Origin: Fictibacillus nanhaiensis
GTDB taxonomy: Bacteria; Bacillota; Bacilli; Bacillales; Fictibacillaceae
Assembly (NCBI GenBank): GCA_016401345.1
Contig: JAEACG010000001.1
Location: forward strand, 682,001-746,000
Length of the DNA: 64,000 bases
Direction: 5' to 3'
Shown: piece by piece, positions 43,503 to 52,306 of the stretch
How positions within the stretch are numbered: the stretch's first letter is position 1
Layout: each line of letters opens with the position of its first letter
The notes under the pieces: generated by a model
Databases searched by the model: none
What the model was told of the DNA's origin: nothing
What the model saw: the letters and a program-made list of their open reading frames with translations, nothing else
Position numbers and translations under genes: made by a program

Positions 43503-43868
43503 CACTGTACTAATACTTTTTACTTTTTTCACTACAACTCTATCTCCTTGCGCAGGTGGCTGAGAAGTTAAAAGAAACTCAACAGGCAAACTTGTCTCGT
43601 TACGAATCTGATGGGTTGTTCCTGCCGGAATAGCTATTCCTTGATGCGCGGTAAGTGTAATTTCTTCTCCATCTTTTTCGATCAACAATTCTCCGTCTAA
43701 CACAAAGAAGAATTGATGTGAAAACACATGATAATGTCTCACCTCAGCAGTTTGAGGGGGCATTCTTTCTTGTATGATGCTTAGGTTATCTTGCTTTAGA
43801 AGGTGCCAGCCATCACATGCATCTCCCCATTGATAATGTTCAGCATTTAATGTACTTTTCTTTGACAT
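43494..43868 (-). CDS. Cupin-domain protein
   Basis: A small single-domain cupin (124 residues). Motif 1 is RHYHVFSHQFFFVLDGELLIE, with the metal His pair, and motif 2 is IAIPAGTTHQIRN. The metal ligands HxH and the later His are present. Substrate unknown; small cupins bind metals, sugars or phenolics. GGAGGG is just before the ATG, and the gene lies 11 bases after the DUF1992 gene, so the two are probably one unit. Confidence 0.82.
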   Translation of the reverse strand: MSKKSTLNAEHYQWGDACDGWHLLKQDNLSIIQERMPPQTAEVRHYHVFSHQFFFVLDGELLIEKDGEEITLTAHQGIAIPAGTTHQIRNETSLPVEFLLTSQPPAQGDRVVVKKVKSISTVTL

Positions 43869-43879
43869 ACACCCTCCAA

Positions 43880-44302
43880 TTATTTCTTCAAAACGTCCTC
43901 CAGATTTATCTTCATCCTTTGTGCACTAGGCGGACAAGTTAAATTATACTGAAAGACTTTTTGGTTAATGGTCTCTACTGTCTTTTTGATGTTAAATTCT
44001 ACTGTGTACGTTTTTAGTTCCTCTTTTAGTACGTCTATCTCCTGACCAAGTTTCACCCAATTCGGGAGAATGTTATTATCTTTCATTACTTTATGAAGGC
44101 GCTTTTCAGGATTATAAGCAAGATCTTCATCAAGCTGGAGTGGCTTCCCTAATCCATCTAGATTATCGAATGCACCTTCTTTACGTGCACGGTTAACGAT
44201 GGCTGTGATGTGATCTTCGTAAAACCAAGCATTTGTTTGCTCGTCTTTCATTAAGATCTCACGTTGCTGCAGTTCCTTTTCAAGCGACGTTTTCTTTTCC
44301 AT
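43880..44302 (-). CDS. DUF1992 (DnaJ homologue C28-like) protein
   Basis: A 140-residue protein with the family core: AIVNRARKEGAFDNLDGLGK, PLQLDE and NILPNWVKLGQEIDVLKEEL. This domain is also found in eukaryotic DNAJC28; its function is not known. The ATG at 44302 is 7 bases after GGAGGT. First gene of a likely pair with the cupin gene. Confidence 0.85.
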   Translation of the reverse strand: MEKKTSLEKELQQREILMKDEQTNAWFYEDHITAIVNRARKEGAFDNLDGLGKPLQLDEDLAYNPEKRLHKVMKDNNILPNWVKLGQEIDVLKEELKTYTVEFNIKKTVETINQKVFQYNLTCPPSAQRMKINLEDVLKK

Positions 44303-44483
44303 CACACAAACCTCCAGGAATAAATTTTGTCTACACTTATACTTTATGTTTTTTATCCCTTTTCCCTTGGAAAACTTATGGCAGATTTATTGCGAATTTG
44401 TGTACAAATTAAGAACGCCTTTCCTCCTGGTTATCTTCATCCATGTTCAATTTTTAAGTAAAAACTAGAGTTGACTTGAAGAA

Positions 44484-44511
44484 GAAAAAAGGAAGCGACT
44501 GCTCGCTCCCT
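44484..44511 (-). terminator. Terminator of the siderophore-binding protein gene
   Basis: GGGAGCGA pairs with TCGCTTCC around GCAG (one mismatch), then six T on the minus strand. Confidence 0.85.
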
Positions 44512-44524
44512 CTCTATTACACAC

Positions 44525-45481
44525 TTATTTTTTTAAGAAGTACTTCTCCAGATCATCTAACATTAAGTTTGCAGCCTTTACTCCACCAGCTGTATTCCAG
44601 ATTGCATCACTTACTTTGTACGCTTTATCTGCTTTAACAACATCAAGGTTTTTCCAAAGCGGGTTACCTGTCCATTCTTTTTCTGTATCAGTCGCTTTTC
44701 CATCTCCAGCTTCGTACGTAAAGTAGAACAGAATGTCACCATTCATATCAGGAATACGTTCTTGTGTTACTTCTGCCATAAAATCATCCTTGTTCTGATC
44801 ACCAGGACGTGCAAATCCAACTTGATCAAGAATTACACCAGAGAAAGAATCTTTGTGATAGATACGAGATGTTCCAGGCAAGAAACGAACCACTGAAACT
44901 TCTGTTTTTAATTGATCCGCTGCCTTTTTCTTCATATCCTCAATACGCTTGTCGAATGCAGCTAGAACTTCTTTTCCTTTTTCTTCTTTATTTAATGCTT
45001 TTGCATATAGTTCGAAGTTGATCTTCCAATCACCACGAAGCTCTTCTGAAAATACAGTTGGTGCAATTTTGTTTAGTTCGTCATATTGTTTCTCTTGACG
45101 CTGTTTGTTTCCGATGATTAAGTCAGGCTTTAAAGCTGCGATCTTCTCAACGTTCACAGCACTTTCGTCACCTACTACTTCAACGCCATCCATGTCACTT
45201 TTAATATGATCATACCAAGGATCACCTAACCAAGATTTAACGGCTCCAACCGGTTTTACCCCAAGTGCTAGTACTGCTTCAGTACCTTCGTTTGTTAAAA
45301 CAACCACTCTCTTGTTTTCCTTAACTTCTGTTGTCCCCATTGCATGTTCTACTTTATAGTTCTCAGAAGATCCTTCTGATTTTTCTTCTTTTTCTTTATC
45401 TTTCCCGCCACATGCTGCCAATGCAAGCATTAACGTTAACACCGCTGCGAACGCAAGCCATTTGTATGTAATTTTTTTCAT
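44525..45481 (-). CDS. Iron-siderophore ABC transporter binding lipoprotein
   Basis: A 318-residue lipoprotein (lipobox LAAC after ALAACGG) of the FecB/FepB fold: RVVVLTNEGTEAVLALGVKPVGAV, LKPDLIIGNKQRQEKQYDELNKIAP and a C-terminal NPLWKNLDVVKADKAYKV. It resembles B. subtilis YfiY, which binds hydroxamate-citrate siderophores such as schizokinen. Two close Fur-like boxes lie upstream, and the permease operon is divergent. I chose the ATG at 45481, 10 bases after GGGGAG. Confidence 0.92.
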   Translation of the reverse strand: MKKITYKWLAFAAVLTLMLALAACGGKDKEKEEKSEGSSENYKVEHAMGTTEVKENKRVVVLTNEGTEAVLALGVKPVGAVKSWLGDPWYDHIKSDMDGVEVVGDESAVNVEKIAALKPDLIIGNKQRQEKQYDELNKIAPTVFSEELRGDWKINFELYAKALNKEEKGKEVLAAFDKRIEDMKKKAADQLKTEVSVVRFLPGTSRIYHKDSFSGVILDQVGFARPGDQNKDDFMAEVTQERIPDMNGDILFYFTYEAGDGKATDTEKEWTGNPLWKNLDVVKADKAYKVSDAIWNTAGGVKAANLMLDDLEKYFLKK

Positions 45482-45512
45482 TCTATTTTCTCTCCCCTTT
45501 TTATAATGTAAA

Positions 45513-45527
45513 TGATAATGAGAATCA
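45513..45527. promoter_or_regulatory. Fur box 1
   Basis: TGATAATGAGAATCA, 12 of 14 positions of the 7-1-7 Fur consensus, 32 bases before the binding-protein start codon. Confidence 0.8.
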
Positions 45528-45576
45528 ATTACAATTCGTATCATAATATGTTATGAATACGTTGTCAACAACTAAA

Positions 45577-45591
45577 TGATAATGATTTTCA
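45577..45591. promoter_or_regulatory. Fur box 2
   Basis: TGATAATGATTTTCA, 13 of 14 consensus positions, mid-way between the divergent siderophore uptake genes. Confidence 0.85.
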
Positions 45592-45632
45592 AAGTCATTG
45601 ACAGAAACCTACTTTACTTTTAAACTGATAAA

Positions 45633-45647
45633 TGAGAATAACTTTCA
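45633..45647. promoter_or_regulatory. Fur box 3 (weaker)
   Basis: TGAGAATAACTTTCA, 11 of 14 positions, 19 bases before the first permease start codon. Confidence 0.6.
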
Positions 45648-45665
45648 TTAATAAAAGAGGCTCTA

Positions 45666-46676
45666 ATGAACGGAATATTATACGGAAATAAATTGAAGAC
45701 AGCCGGGCTTATCGTTGGCATACTAATCGCACTCATTATAATGGTCTTGAGTGTTGTGCTTGGTTATACGAACACTTCACTAAAACAAGCTATTGAAGCG
45801 TATACGGCTTTTAACGGCTCTAACGAACATTTAATTATTCAACTATCTCGAGTCCCACGTTCACTTGTAGGTATGGCTGTTGGCATCTCTTTAGGGATCG
45901 CCGGCGTTCTCATGCAAGCGCTCACTCGAAATCCAATTGCATCTCCGGATATATTTGGTGTTAATGCCGGTGCTGGATTCTTTATTGTTTTTGGCGTTAC
46001 TTTCCTAGGAGTATCATCCATACAACAATTTATGTGGATCGGTTTCTTAGGAGCTGCAGTTGCTGCAGGATTGGCTTATGCATTAGGTTCTGCTGGTCAA
46101 GGTGGACTTACACCTGTTAAATTGACACTTGCTGGAGCTGTGATGGCCGCTCTTTTTGCATCTCTCACGCAAGGTATGCTCGTTACCAATGAAAAAGCAC
46201 TAGATGAGGTTCTATTCTGGTTAGCTGGTTCAGTAGAAGGAAGAAAACTTTCTATGCTAGTCGCGGTCTTACCTGCACTTGTTATCGCTTGGGTGATTTC
46301 CCTCTTATTATCAAGGCAGTTAAATGCCTTTGCGCTTGGAGAGGACGTCGCCATCAGTTTAGGTCAAAAAACAGTCGTTTTTAAACTAGCGGCAGCTCTC
46401 ATGGTTATCATACTAGCTGGAGGATCAGTTGCAATTGCTGGCCCTATCAGTTTCATAGGAATTGTTGTTCCTCATTTTGCTAGGTATCTTGTAGGAAATG
46501 ATCACCGCTGGATCGTGCCATACTCTGCTATTATAGGTGGCATTATGCTCGTCGTTGCAGATATTGGCGCACGTTATATCATCATGCCTGAAGAAGCACC
46601 TGTTGGAGTTGTAACAGCCCTGATCGGTACACCCTTCTTCATCTATATTGTTCGAAAAGGAATTTTTCAAAAATGA
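45666..46676 (+). CDS. Siderophore ABC transporter permease 1 (FecCD)
   Basis: Membrane subunit of 336 residues with about nine to ten helices. It has FecCD family motifs: RVPRSLVGMAVGISLGIAGVLMQALTRNPIA, read here by LMQALTRNPIASPDIFGVNAG, then GPISFIGIVVPHFARYLVG, the ATPase-contact region. It resembles B. subtilis YfiZ. AAGAGG precedes the ATG. Its last four bases overlap the next gene (ATGA), so the two permeases are translationally coupled and probably form a heterodimer. Confidence 0.93.
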   Translation: MNGILYGNKLKTAGLIVGILIALIIMVLSVVLGYTNTSLKQAIEAYTAFNGSNEHLIIQLSRVPRSLVGMAVGISLGIAGVLMQALTRNPIASPDIFGVNAGAGFFIVFGVTFLGVSSIQQFMWIGFLGAAVAAGLAYALGSAGQGGLTPVKLTLAGAVMAALFASLTQGMLVTNEKALDEVLFWLAGSVEGRKLSMLVAVLPALVIAWVISLLLSRQLNAFALGEDVAISLGQKTVVFKLAAALMVIILAGGSVAIAGPISFIGIVVPHFARYLVGNDHRWIVPYSAIIGGIMLVVADIGARYIIMPEEAPVGVVTALIGTPFFIYIVRKGIFQK

Positions 46677-47716
46677 GAAAGTACTGGGTCTTACAGCGTA
46701 AATCATTTTCTTTTTTAATTGATAAAAAAACGACTGTTAGCATAATTGCCTTAACACTAGCAGCAATAGCTGCCATGCTAATAAGTATCGGTGTCGGTGA
46801 TATGTATATCGCACCGTGGGATGTGTTCAATGCATTAATCGGAACTGGGCTAGATATTAACCAGCTCATCATTACTGAATTTAGGCTGCCGAGGGTATTA
46901 GTCGCATTTATTGCAGGAGCCTCACTCGCTCTTTCGGGTGCTATCTTGCAAGGCATTATTCGTAACCCACTAGCCTCTCCCGATATGATTGGAATAACAG
47001 GTGGTGCAGGTTTTGCTGCAGTTGCCTTTCTAACGATGTTCAGTGATGATTCAAACAACCTTTTATTAAGTATTAATTATTTACCACTGTTTGCTTTTGG
47101 TGGCGCTACTATCGTTGCTTTCTTAATTTATGCATTAGCTTGGAAAGACGGAGTTACACCTATTCGTCTCATATTAATAGGAATCGGGCTTATGGCTTTA
47201 TTACAGGCTTTAACAACGCTCATGATGCTTATGGGACCGATCTATAGAGCGAGTCAGGCCACAATATGGCTTACTGGAACGGTGTACGGTACTTCTTGGA
47301 ACGAAGTAAAAGCATTGCTGCCTTGGTTTATTGGATTGATTCCGATCTTAGTACTACTCGTCCGCCGTTTGAACATTCAAGGATTCGGTGATGACCTTAC
47401 AAAAGGAGCAGGAATCTCCGTTCATCGTGAACGTTTCTTACTTTTAATGGTCTGTACAGCTCTTGCTGGTTCAGCAGTCGCGTTTGCAGGTGCGATGGGG
47501 TTTGTTGGGCTTATCGGACCACATATCGCTAGAAGAATTTCAGGATCATCGTTCGGCGGCTTGTTTCCAGCTTCGGCCTTGATCGGGGGTATCATGGTCG
47601 TATTGGCGGACCTTGCCGGACGTACCTTATTCTCACCTTTAGAAGTACCCGCCGGTGTTTTTACAGCGGCGATCGGTGCTCCCTACTTTATCTATCTTTT
47701 ATTTAAAAACCAATAA
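46673..47716 (+). CDS. Siderophore ABC transporter permease 2 (FecCD)
   Basis: Second permease subunit, 347 residues. It shows the same order of motifs: RLPRVLVAFIAGASLALSGA, ILQGIIRNPLASPDMIG, then GFVGLIGPHIARRISG and a final VPAGVFTAAIGAPYFIYLL. It resembles B. subtilis YfhA. It overlaps the first permease gene by 4 bases and is followed 16 bases later by the ATPase gene. Confidence 0.93.
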   Translation: MRKYWVLQRKSFSFLIDKKTTVSIIALTLAAIAAMLISIGVGDMYIAPWDVFNALIGTGLDINQLIITEFRLPRVLVAFIAGASLALSGAILQGIIRNPLASPDMIGITGGAGFAAVAFLTMFSDDSNNLLLSINYLPLFAFGGATIVAFLIYALAWKDGVTPIRLILIGIGLMALLQALTTLMMLMGPIYRASQATIWLTGTVYGTSWNEVKALLPWFIGLIPILVLLVRRLNIQGFGDDLTKGAGISVHRERFLLLMVCTALAGSAVAFAGAMGFVGLIGPHIARRISGSSFGGLFPASALIGGIMVVLADLAGRTLFSPLEVPAGVFTAAIGAPYFIYLLFKNQ

Positions 47717-47732
47717 CAGGAGTGGATGACAG

Positions 47733-48551
47733 ATGGCTGTAATTACAACCTCTAACCTAACATTAGCTTATGGAAAAGAACCGATTATCGACGAGTTGAA
47801 CCTACAGATTCCTAAAGGTAAGATTACCGTCTTGATCGGAAGCAATGGTTGTGGAAAATCCACTCTGTTACGTTCTATGGCAAGACTCTTAAACCCTAAA
47901 GGTGGTCATGTATTGCTAAACGGTAAAGACGTTGCGAAACGTTCTACAAAACAAGTAGCAAAAGAACTAGCAATCTTGCCGCAAGGACCAATTGCTCCTG
48001 AAGGATTAACTGTACTGCAGCTCGTTAAACAAGGACGATTTCCTTATCAATCATGGCTGCAGCAATGGTCACGAGAAGATGAAGAAGCTGTGATGAACGC
48101 ACTTGATGCTACAAACCTTCTTCCTTTTATGGAAACACCAGTCGATTCACTTTCAGGTGGTCAGCGTCAACGAGCGTGGATCGCTATGACATTAGCGCAA
48201 GGAACAGAAACCATTCTTTTAGATGAACCTACTACTTACTTAGACATGACACATCAAATTGAGATTCTCGACCTGCTTTTTGAGTTAAATGAAAAAGAAA
48301 AGCGAACAATAGTTATGGTGCTTCATGATCTAAATCTTGCTTGCCGGTATGCTCATCATATTGTAGCGATTCAAGATAAAACCGTCTACGCACAGGGTGC
48401 ACCTGAAGAAATTATGAACGAACAATTAGTAGAAGATGTATTTCAGATGGCGAGTTCTGTGATTCCTGATCCAGTTTTCGGCACACCAATGTGTATTCCA
48501 TATGGAAAGGGGCGAGTCGTTCGACATGTCAATACTCCTCAGTACGCCTAA
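47733..48551 (+). CDS. Siderophore ABC transporter ATPase
   Basis: ATP-binding subunit of 272 residues (FecE/YusV type): Walker [11 protein letters not shown]-loop ILPQGP, signature [14 protein letters not shown], Walker [12 protein letters not shown] and switch His in [11 protein letters not shown]. In Bacillus one such ATPase can serve several siderophore systems; here it is encoded with its permeases. AGGAG precedes the ATG. Confidence 0.94.
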   Translation: MAVITTSNLTLAYGKEPIIDELNLQIPKGKITVLIGSNGCGKSTLLRSMARLLNPKGGHVLLNGKDVAKRSTKQVAKELAILPQGPIAPEGLTVLQLVKQGRFPYQSWLQQWSREDEEAVMNALDATNLLPFMETPVDSLSGGQRQRAWIAMTLAQGTETILLDEPTTYLDMTHQIEILDLLFELNEKEKRTIVMVLHDLNLACRYAHHIVAIQDKTVYAQGAPEEIMNEQLVEDVFQMASSVIPDPVFGTPMCIPYGKGRVVRHVNTPQYA

Positions 48552-49284
48552 GTCAAACGGTTGGACAGCAGAAGAAAAAAAGCATATCAGTTCGAACTAT
48601 CGCTTCTCTTTTCAAGCGCCGTATGAGAATGAAGTTGTCGTTTCTGCCGAACAACTGTTGAGCTCTGATAATCTGCTTCAATTTTTGGATCAAACAGGAC
48701 CGCGTATCGGTTCAAACAAACGCCCTGTAACAGCGTCTCTTTTCTTTAAGCGCTATGCGTATTGCAGTTTAACTTCCTGTTTATATGGGATGACCATCCT
48801 GAACAAGTCATTTGATATGAACATAAAAAATGTCTATCTTATCGATCACAACTCTGACAGCATGTGGCTTCCATCATTCACACTGAAAGATGCATCTGCT
48901 CGCATTGCTGACGAAAATAGAGCAGATTGGCGATCTTCAGTTATTGAAACACTTTTTAAAGAGAACATGTCAGTCATGTTGAATCATATCGCAAGCACTG
49001 CACGCATTTCAAAAGCAACTCTTTGGGAGAACGCATGGATTTACATACGCTGGGTTTATGAAACGTGGTTAAATGAAGAACATCCAGCAGAAGTTATGAA
49101 AAGAATCCAAGAAGATTATGAATTCTTTATGGAAGCTCATGCTTTTCATTTTGGGTTAACGAAAAACCCTTTCCATCGCTTTGCAGCTCCTATTGGCTGC
49201 GGACCTACTAAGACCCGTAAGACTTGCTGCCTTTATTACAAAACAGATAACGGGACTTGCTGTTCTACATGTCCAAAGCGATAA
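48526..49284 (+). CDS. FhuF-like ferric siderophore reductase
   Basis: A 252-residue protein of the IucA/IucC C-terminal and FhuF-like kind. The end carries the cysteine cluster [16 protein letters not shown], the C-C-X10-C-X2-C pattern that binds a 2Fe-2S cluster in FhuF and would reduce siderophore-bound iron in the cytosol. The ATG at 48526 lies inside the end of the ATPase gene (26-base overlap); its GGGG site is rather distant (13 bases), so the exact start is uncertain. Last gene of the Fur-controlled operon. Confidence 0.82.
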   Translation: MSILLSTPKSNGWTAEEKKHISSNYRFSFQAPYENEVVVSAEQLLSSDNLLQFLDQTGPRIGSNKRPVTASLFFKRYAYCSLTSCLYGMTILNKSFDMNIKNVYLIDHNSDSMWLPSFTLKDASARIADENRADWRSSVIETLFKENMSVMLNHIASTARISKATLWENAWIYIRWVYETWLNEEHPAEVMKRIQEDYEFFMEAHAFHFGLTKNPFHRFAAPIGCGPTKTRKTCCLYYKTDNGTCCSTCPKR

Positions 49285-49313
49285 AATCGAGACTTTCTGT
49301 CCTCGATTTTTTG
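49283..49313 (+). terminator. Terminator of the siderophore uptake operon
   Basis: AAAATCGAG pairs with CTCGATTTT, then TTG and a T run, at the reductase stop codon. Confidence 0.8.
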
Positions 49314-49372
49314 TTTTTTCTTTATCAATTACGGGTAATTTAGTATAGATAGATTGATTGGAGGCGATTGTA

Positions 49373-49657
49373 TTGATGTGGTTATGGATTTTCTTAGCTA
49401 TATGCGCAGCTGCAGCTCTATTTATTTTAATTCCAGGAATTAAGGCTATGAAGGAGTCAATGAGTACCGTTCAACAAATGAAGAGCACCGGTGACAGCAT
49501 TACCGCTCGTATGAACGATGTAAAAACACAGCAGCAACTTCTTCAAGAAAAGAAAGATTACTTAAGATATGACATCTACCAAAAGAAAAATAGTTTTTCA
49601 GCTGTTAAAGAAGGATTCACAGATTTAAAAGATACCTTTAAGAAAATAAAAAACTAA
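49373..49657 (+). CDS. Small membrane-anchored coiled-coil protein
   Basis: About 94 residues: one N-terminal membrane helix (WLWIFLAICAAAALFILIPG) followed by a long charged helix with heptad character (STVQQMKSTGDSITARMNDV) and a Lys-rich end. It resembles the DUF948-like general stress proteins in layout but not clearly in sequence. GGAGG is 8 bases before TTG (49373) and 11 before ATG (49376), so either may be used. The next gene follows 15 bases later. Confidence 0.68.
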   Translation: MMWLWIFLAICAAAALFILIPGIKAMKESMSTVQQMKSTGDSITARMNDVKTQQQLLQEKKDYLRYDIYQKKNSFSAVKEGFTDLKDTFKKIKN

Positions 49658-49672
49658 AGGAATATGATAACC

Positions 49673-50395
49673 ATGCGGATTACAACTTTTGTAATGGCTG
49701 CGATCGAACAGCCTGGTGATGAAACATTGAGTGAATTGTACGAGGAAGAATTGCCCTCTTATGAAATCTCAAAAAAAGGGTTGTACACCCCATATTCCTT
49801 GGAGTCTGGTGAACGGTTAATTAAGGACGAAACCGATACGTGGTATGTGTGTGCTTCTTTCGAAAGAAAAACGTTTCACGAGATCAAATATGGCAGACAG
49901 CTCTTTCCACCGCCTTACACGGATATTCCCATTGAACAACTACCATTTGTAGAGTTGCTACAGCGAAATAAATGGACACCGTTAAACGCGCATTACGATA
50001 AAGCGCTATGCCATGTCGTCGCCGTAGTAGATGACATTGATTCCGTGCCTCTAGAATTCCAATCAAGATTGGCACACGCTGATGGTGATGATGATCCACA
50101 AGTGGCACACTCTCTTCACTACATAGAATCTAAGCTGAACGGTAAGCGCACACGTTTCATTTCAGGATGGGAGTCCCATTCTTTTGCAACGATAACGGAA
50201 AGTCACGAATTTGCTCAAAATATACTGATTCCTACTTCTTCTTGGCTCTATCTTTTGTATTATGAACATTTTCGCCATCATAGAGGTGCGATTCCTTCAG
50301 ACCAGATGATGCCAAGATTATTAGGTAATCTGTGGGCTTCTACAGGAAATGAAGTTCCTTACAATAAGGAGCTTCTGCAGATTAAAAAGATATAA
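49673..50395 (+). CDS. 240-residue protein of unknown function
   Basis: A soluble protein of mixed composition with motifs MRITTFVMAAIEQPGDETL, WYVCASFERKTFHEIKYGRQ, NAHYDKALCHVVAVVDDIDS and YYEHFRHHRGAIPSDQMMPR. There is no signal peptide, membrane helix or catalytic pattern that I recognise. I place the start at the ATG at 49673 (AAGGA 11 bases upstream); the ATG at 49664 is too close to that site. Probably cotranscribed with the small membrane protein upstream. Confidence 0.65.
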   Translation: MRITTFVMAAIEQPGDETLSELYEEELPSYEISKKGLYTPYSLESGERLIKDETDTWYVCASFERKTFHEIKYGRQLFPPPYTDIPIEQLPFVELLQRNKWTPLNAHYDKALCHVVAVVDDIDSVPLEFQSRLAHADGDDDPQVAHSLHYIESKLNGKRTRFISGWESHSFATITESHEFAQNILIPTSSWLYLLYYEHFRHHRGAIPSDQMMPRLLGNLWASTGNEVPYNKELLQIKKI

Positions 50396-50399
50396 TGAA

Positions 50400-50428
50400 A
50401 GCCTCTAGCTTTTATAGCTAGAGGCTGA
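50400..50428. terminator. Bidirectional terminator between convergent genes
   Basis: AGCCTCTAGCT pairs perfectly with AGCTAGAGGCT around TTTAT. AT-rich tails on both sides suit both flanking genes. Confidence 0.75.
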
Positions 50429-50432
50429 TTAT

Positions 50433-50795
50433 TTATTTTACAACAAGTTTTGATACCATATCTGCATGACCGTTTCCACAAGGAACGCTGCATCGTAATG
50501 TATATTCACCAGGCTTTAAATTTACGACATCAGAAGAACCACCTGTTACGTTCACGTCTTCTCCCTCAATCATGACCGCGTGGTTACCATCAACGTTTGC
50601 TAGTTTAAGAGCTACGTCTTTATTTGCTGGTATCTCATACTCTTTTTTATCGAATTTAAAATTAGTAGCTTCAATTGTAATCGTTTCTTCCGCATTCTTA
50701 GTGCTTTTTTCTTTGTCTTTTCCTCCACCGCAAGCTGCCAGTATGCCAATAGCAAGAACTGCGATCGCTACAAGCCAAAAAGATTTTTTAAGCAT
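50433..50795 (-). CDS. Cupredoxin lipoprotein with CuA-type site
   Basis: A 120-residue lipoprotein (lipobox LAAC at Cys22) with one cupredoxin domain. The copper ligands match cytochrome oxidase subunit II: a His in DGNHAVMI and the motif CSVPCGNGHADM (C-X3-C-X3-H-X2-M). The Glu usually found between the cysteines is replaced. It has no membrane anchor other than the lipid. It may carry electrons or copper to an oxidase or reductase. AGGAGG is 8 bases before the ATG. Confidence 0.85.
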   Translation of the reverse strand: MLKKSFWLVAIAVLAIGILAACGGGKDKEKSTKNAEETITIEATNFKFDKKEYEIPANKDVALKLANVDGNHAVMIEGEDVNVTGGSSDVVNLKPGEYTLRCSVPCGNGHADMVSKLVVK

Positions 50796-50884
50796 GGAAA
50801 ATCCCTCCTAGAGTGTTTCTACTATCATTATAACCCCATTTTATAACAACTAGTATGGAGAAACTGTGACAGATAAGAAATCCC

Positions 50885-50917
50885 GAAAAAAATAGTCCGT
50901 TGGTTGCCGGACTATTT
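50885..50917 (-). terminator. Terminator of the redoxin gene
   Basis: ATAGTCCG pairs with CGGACTAT around GCAACCAA, then six T on the minus strand. It overlaps the end of the gene. Confidence 0.85.
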
Positions 50918-51427
50918 CTCTAACTTCTTATATTTTTCATGAATCTGTTTAGAAGTTTGTTCGATCTCTTCTCCCCAATGGTCGTTCACCTCTGTAACGA
51001 TAACCTTTCCTTCCTTATCGATTAGTGCGTATCCACGTTTAGCTACACTGTCCCCTTTCATATCCAAATGGTCAATGAGCTTAAATTCCGGATCAGATAA
51101 AAACGGAAAAGCAGGCTTCATCTCTTTGTGAAGGAAAGACAGATGCTCAACCGTATCAGAGCTTACCGCATAGATATTTACATCCATATCCTTAAATTTA
51201 CCTATATTTTCATTCAGCTGAACCAGCTGCTTTTGGCAGAGACCTCAGCCAGCTGTAGTAAATAAAAAGATGAGTGATGGTTTGTCAGATGGGAAAACAA
51301 CTACAGTTTCACTGTTTTGGTTCTCTAGCTTTGCTTCTTTTAATTTTGAATCGTTTCCACATCCCGCTGCAACAAGCATTAGAATAGTGACTACACACAT
51401 ACTGAGATTTCTATATATCTTTTTCAA
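50912..51427 (-). CDS. Redoxin lipoprotein with in-frame TGA: likely selenoprotein (UxxC)
   Basis: One reading frame of 172 codons interrupted only by TGA at 51245-51247 (codon 61). Before it stand a TTG start (AAGGGG 6 bases upstream), a signal with lipobox-like AAGC, and a thioredoxin-fold strand SLIFLFTTAG. After it the frame continues GLCQKQLVQLNENIGKF and then a normal AhpC/TlpA-type body (VNIYAVSSDTVEHLSF, ALIDKEGKVIV). The TGA thus takes the place of the first Cys of a CxxC redox motif. A SECIS-like hairpin follows it. A nonsense mutation is the alternative, but exact placement, hairpin and intact downstream frame favour Sec. Confidence 0.85.
51215..51229 (-). promoter_or_regulatory. 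Candidate SECIS hairpin of the redoxin gene
   Basis: On the minus strand CAGCTG-GTT-CAGCTG gives a six-pair stem; the loop starts 21 bases after the TGA and begins with G, then T. This fits the bacterial SECIS rule (loop 16-37 bases from UGA, G in its first two positions). Confidence 0.7.
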
Positions 51428-51552
51428 GTGAATCCCCTTTCTTACGTTTCAAAAGAATGATTTATGGTAATCTATAATCTCTACGACCTATCATTTATTA
51501 TAATAGTAAATGGTAAAGCATATTCAATCAATTAAATATGAAGGATGTTTAT

Positions 51553-52260
51553 ATGTTAAAAAAGAAATTGCTAGTCTCTATCATTAGTATCGTGTTCCTT
51601 ATGTCTGGCTGTAGTTATTTGACTTCTAACGATGAACAACGAATTCCTGTAAAAGTTGAAAAGGTTGTTGACGGAGATACGATAAAAGTTCGAGTTGATG
51701 GTAAGTTAGAAACGGTTCGCTTTCTGCTCGTTGATACACCAGAAAGTGTTCATCCTTCTAAACCCGTTCAGCCTTTTAGCAAAGAAGCTAGTAATCACAC
51801 AGAAACTATGCTAGAAGAAGCTGATGTTCAGTTAGAGCTTGGAATAGGAGAACGAGATAAGTACGGTCGTCTTCTCGCTTATGTCTATGCAGATGGACAA
51901 AGCGTTCAAGAAAGCCTGCTAAAGAAAGGATTCGCACGTGTAGCCTATGTGTTCGAGCCGAATACGAAATATGTAGATCAGTACGAAAATATTCAAAAGC
52001 AAGCCCAGAAAGAGGGTGTTGGTATTTGGAGCTTAGAGAACTATGTTCAAGAAGAAGGTTATGTTTCAGATAATGAAGAAGAGAAACCACAACACAAATC
52101 ACAAAATGAAGATTGTACGATAAAAGGTAACATCAGCCCTTCTGGAGATAAAATTTATCATCTGGAGAGTGGCCGTTATTATAAAGTGACAAAGCCCGAA
52201 TTATGGTTTTGCACAGAAAAAGAAGCGATGGATTCGGGATTTAGAAAATCTAAACAATAA
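51553..52260 (+). CDS. Secreted thermonuclease (SNase) lipoprotein
   Basis: A staphylococcal-nuclease-type enzyme of 235 residues with a lipoprotein signal (FLMSGC). Catalytic residues are visible: Asp in VVDGDTIKVR, Arg and Asp in VRFLLVDTPES, and Glu and Arg in GIGERDKYGRLLAYVY. The C-terminal 50 residues (DCTIKGNIS, then IYHLESGRYYK, WFCTEKEA) form a small Cys-containing domain often appended to such nucleases. The ATG at 51553 follows AAGGATG. Likely degrades extracellular DNA or RNA with Ca2+. Confidence 0.9.
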   Translation: MLKKKLLVSIISIVFLMSGCSYLTSNDEQRIPVKVEKVVDGDTIKVRVDGKLETVRFLLVDTPESVHPSKPVQPFSKEASNHTETMLEEADVQLELGIGERDKYGRLLAYVYADGQSVQESLLKKGFARVAYVFEPNTKYVDQYENIQKQAQKEGVGIWSLENYVQEEGYVSDNEEEKPQHKSQNEDCTIKGNISPSGDKIYHLESGRYYKVTKPELWFCTEKEAMDSGFRKSKQ

Positions 52261-52263
52261 TAA

Positions 52264-52303
52264 AAACCGCTGATGACTTTTAAAAAGTCATCAGCGGTTT
52301 AAT
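52264..52303. terminator. Long perfect hairpin between convergent genes
   Basis: AAACCGCTGATGACTT pairs with AAGTCATCAGCGGTTT around a short AT loop. On the minus strand TTTTTATTATT follows, so it ends the HesB-like gene; it can also end the nuclease gene. Confidence 0.88.
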
Positions 52304-52306
52304 TTG

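Noticed and set aside
50912-51427. Two separate small proteins or a simple pseudogene
   Set aside because: Both parts share one frame, the break is a lone TGA at the redox Cys position, and a SECIS-like hairpin follows. Selenocysteine is the better explanation, though unproven.
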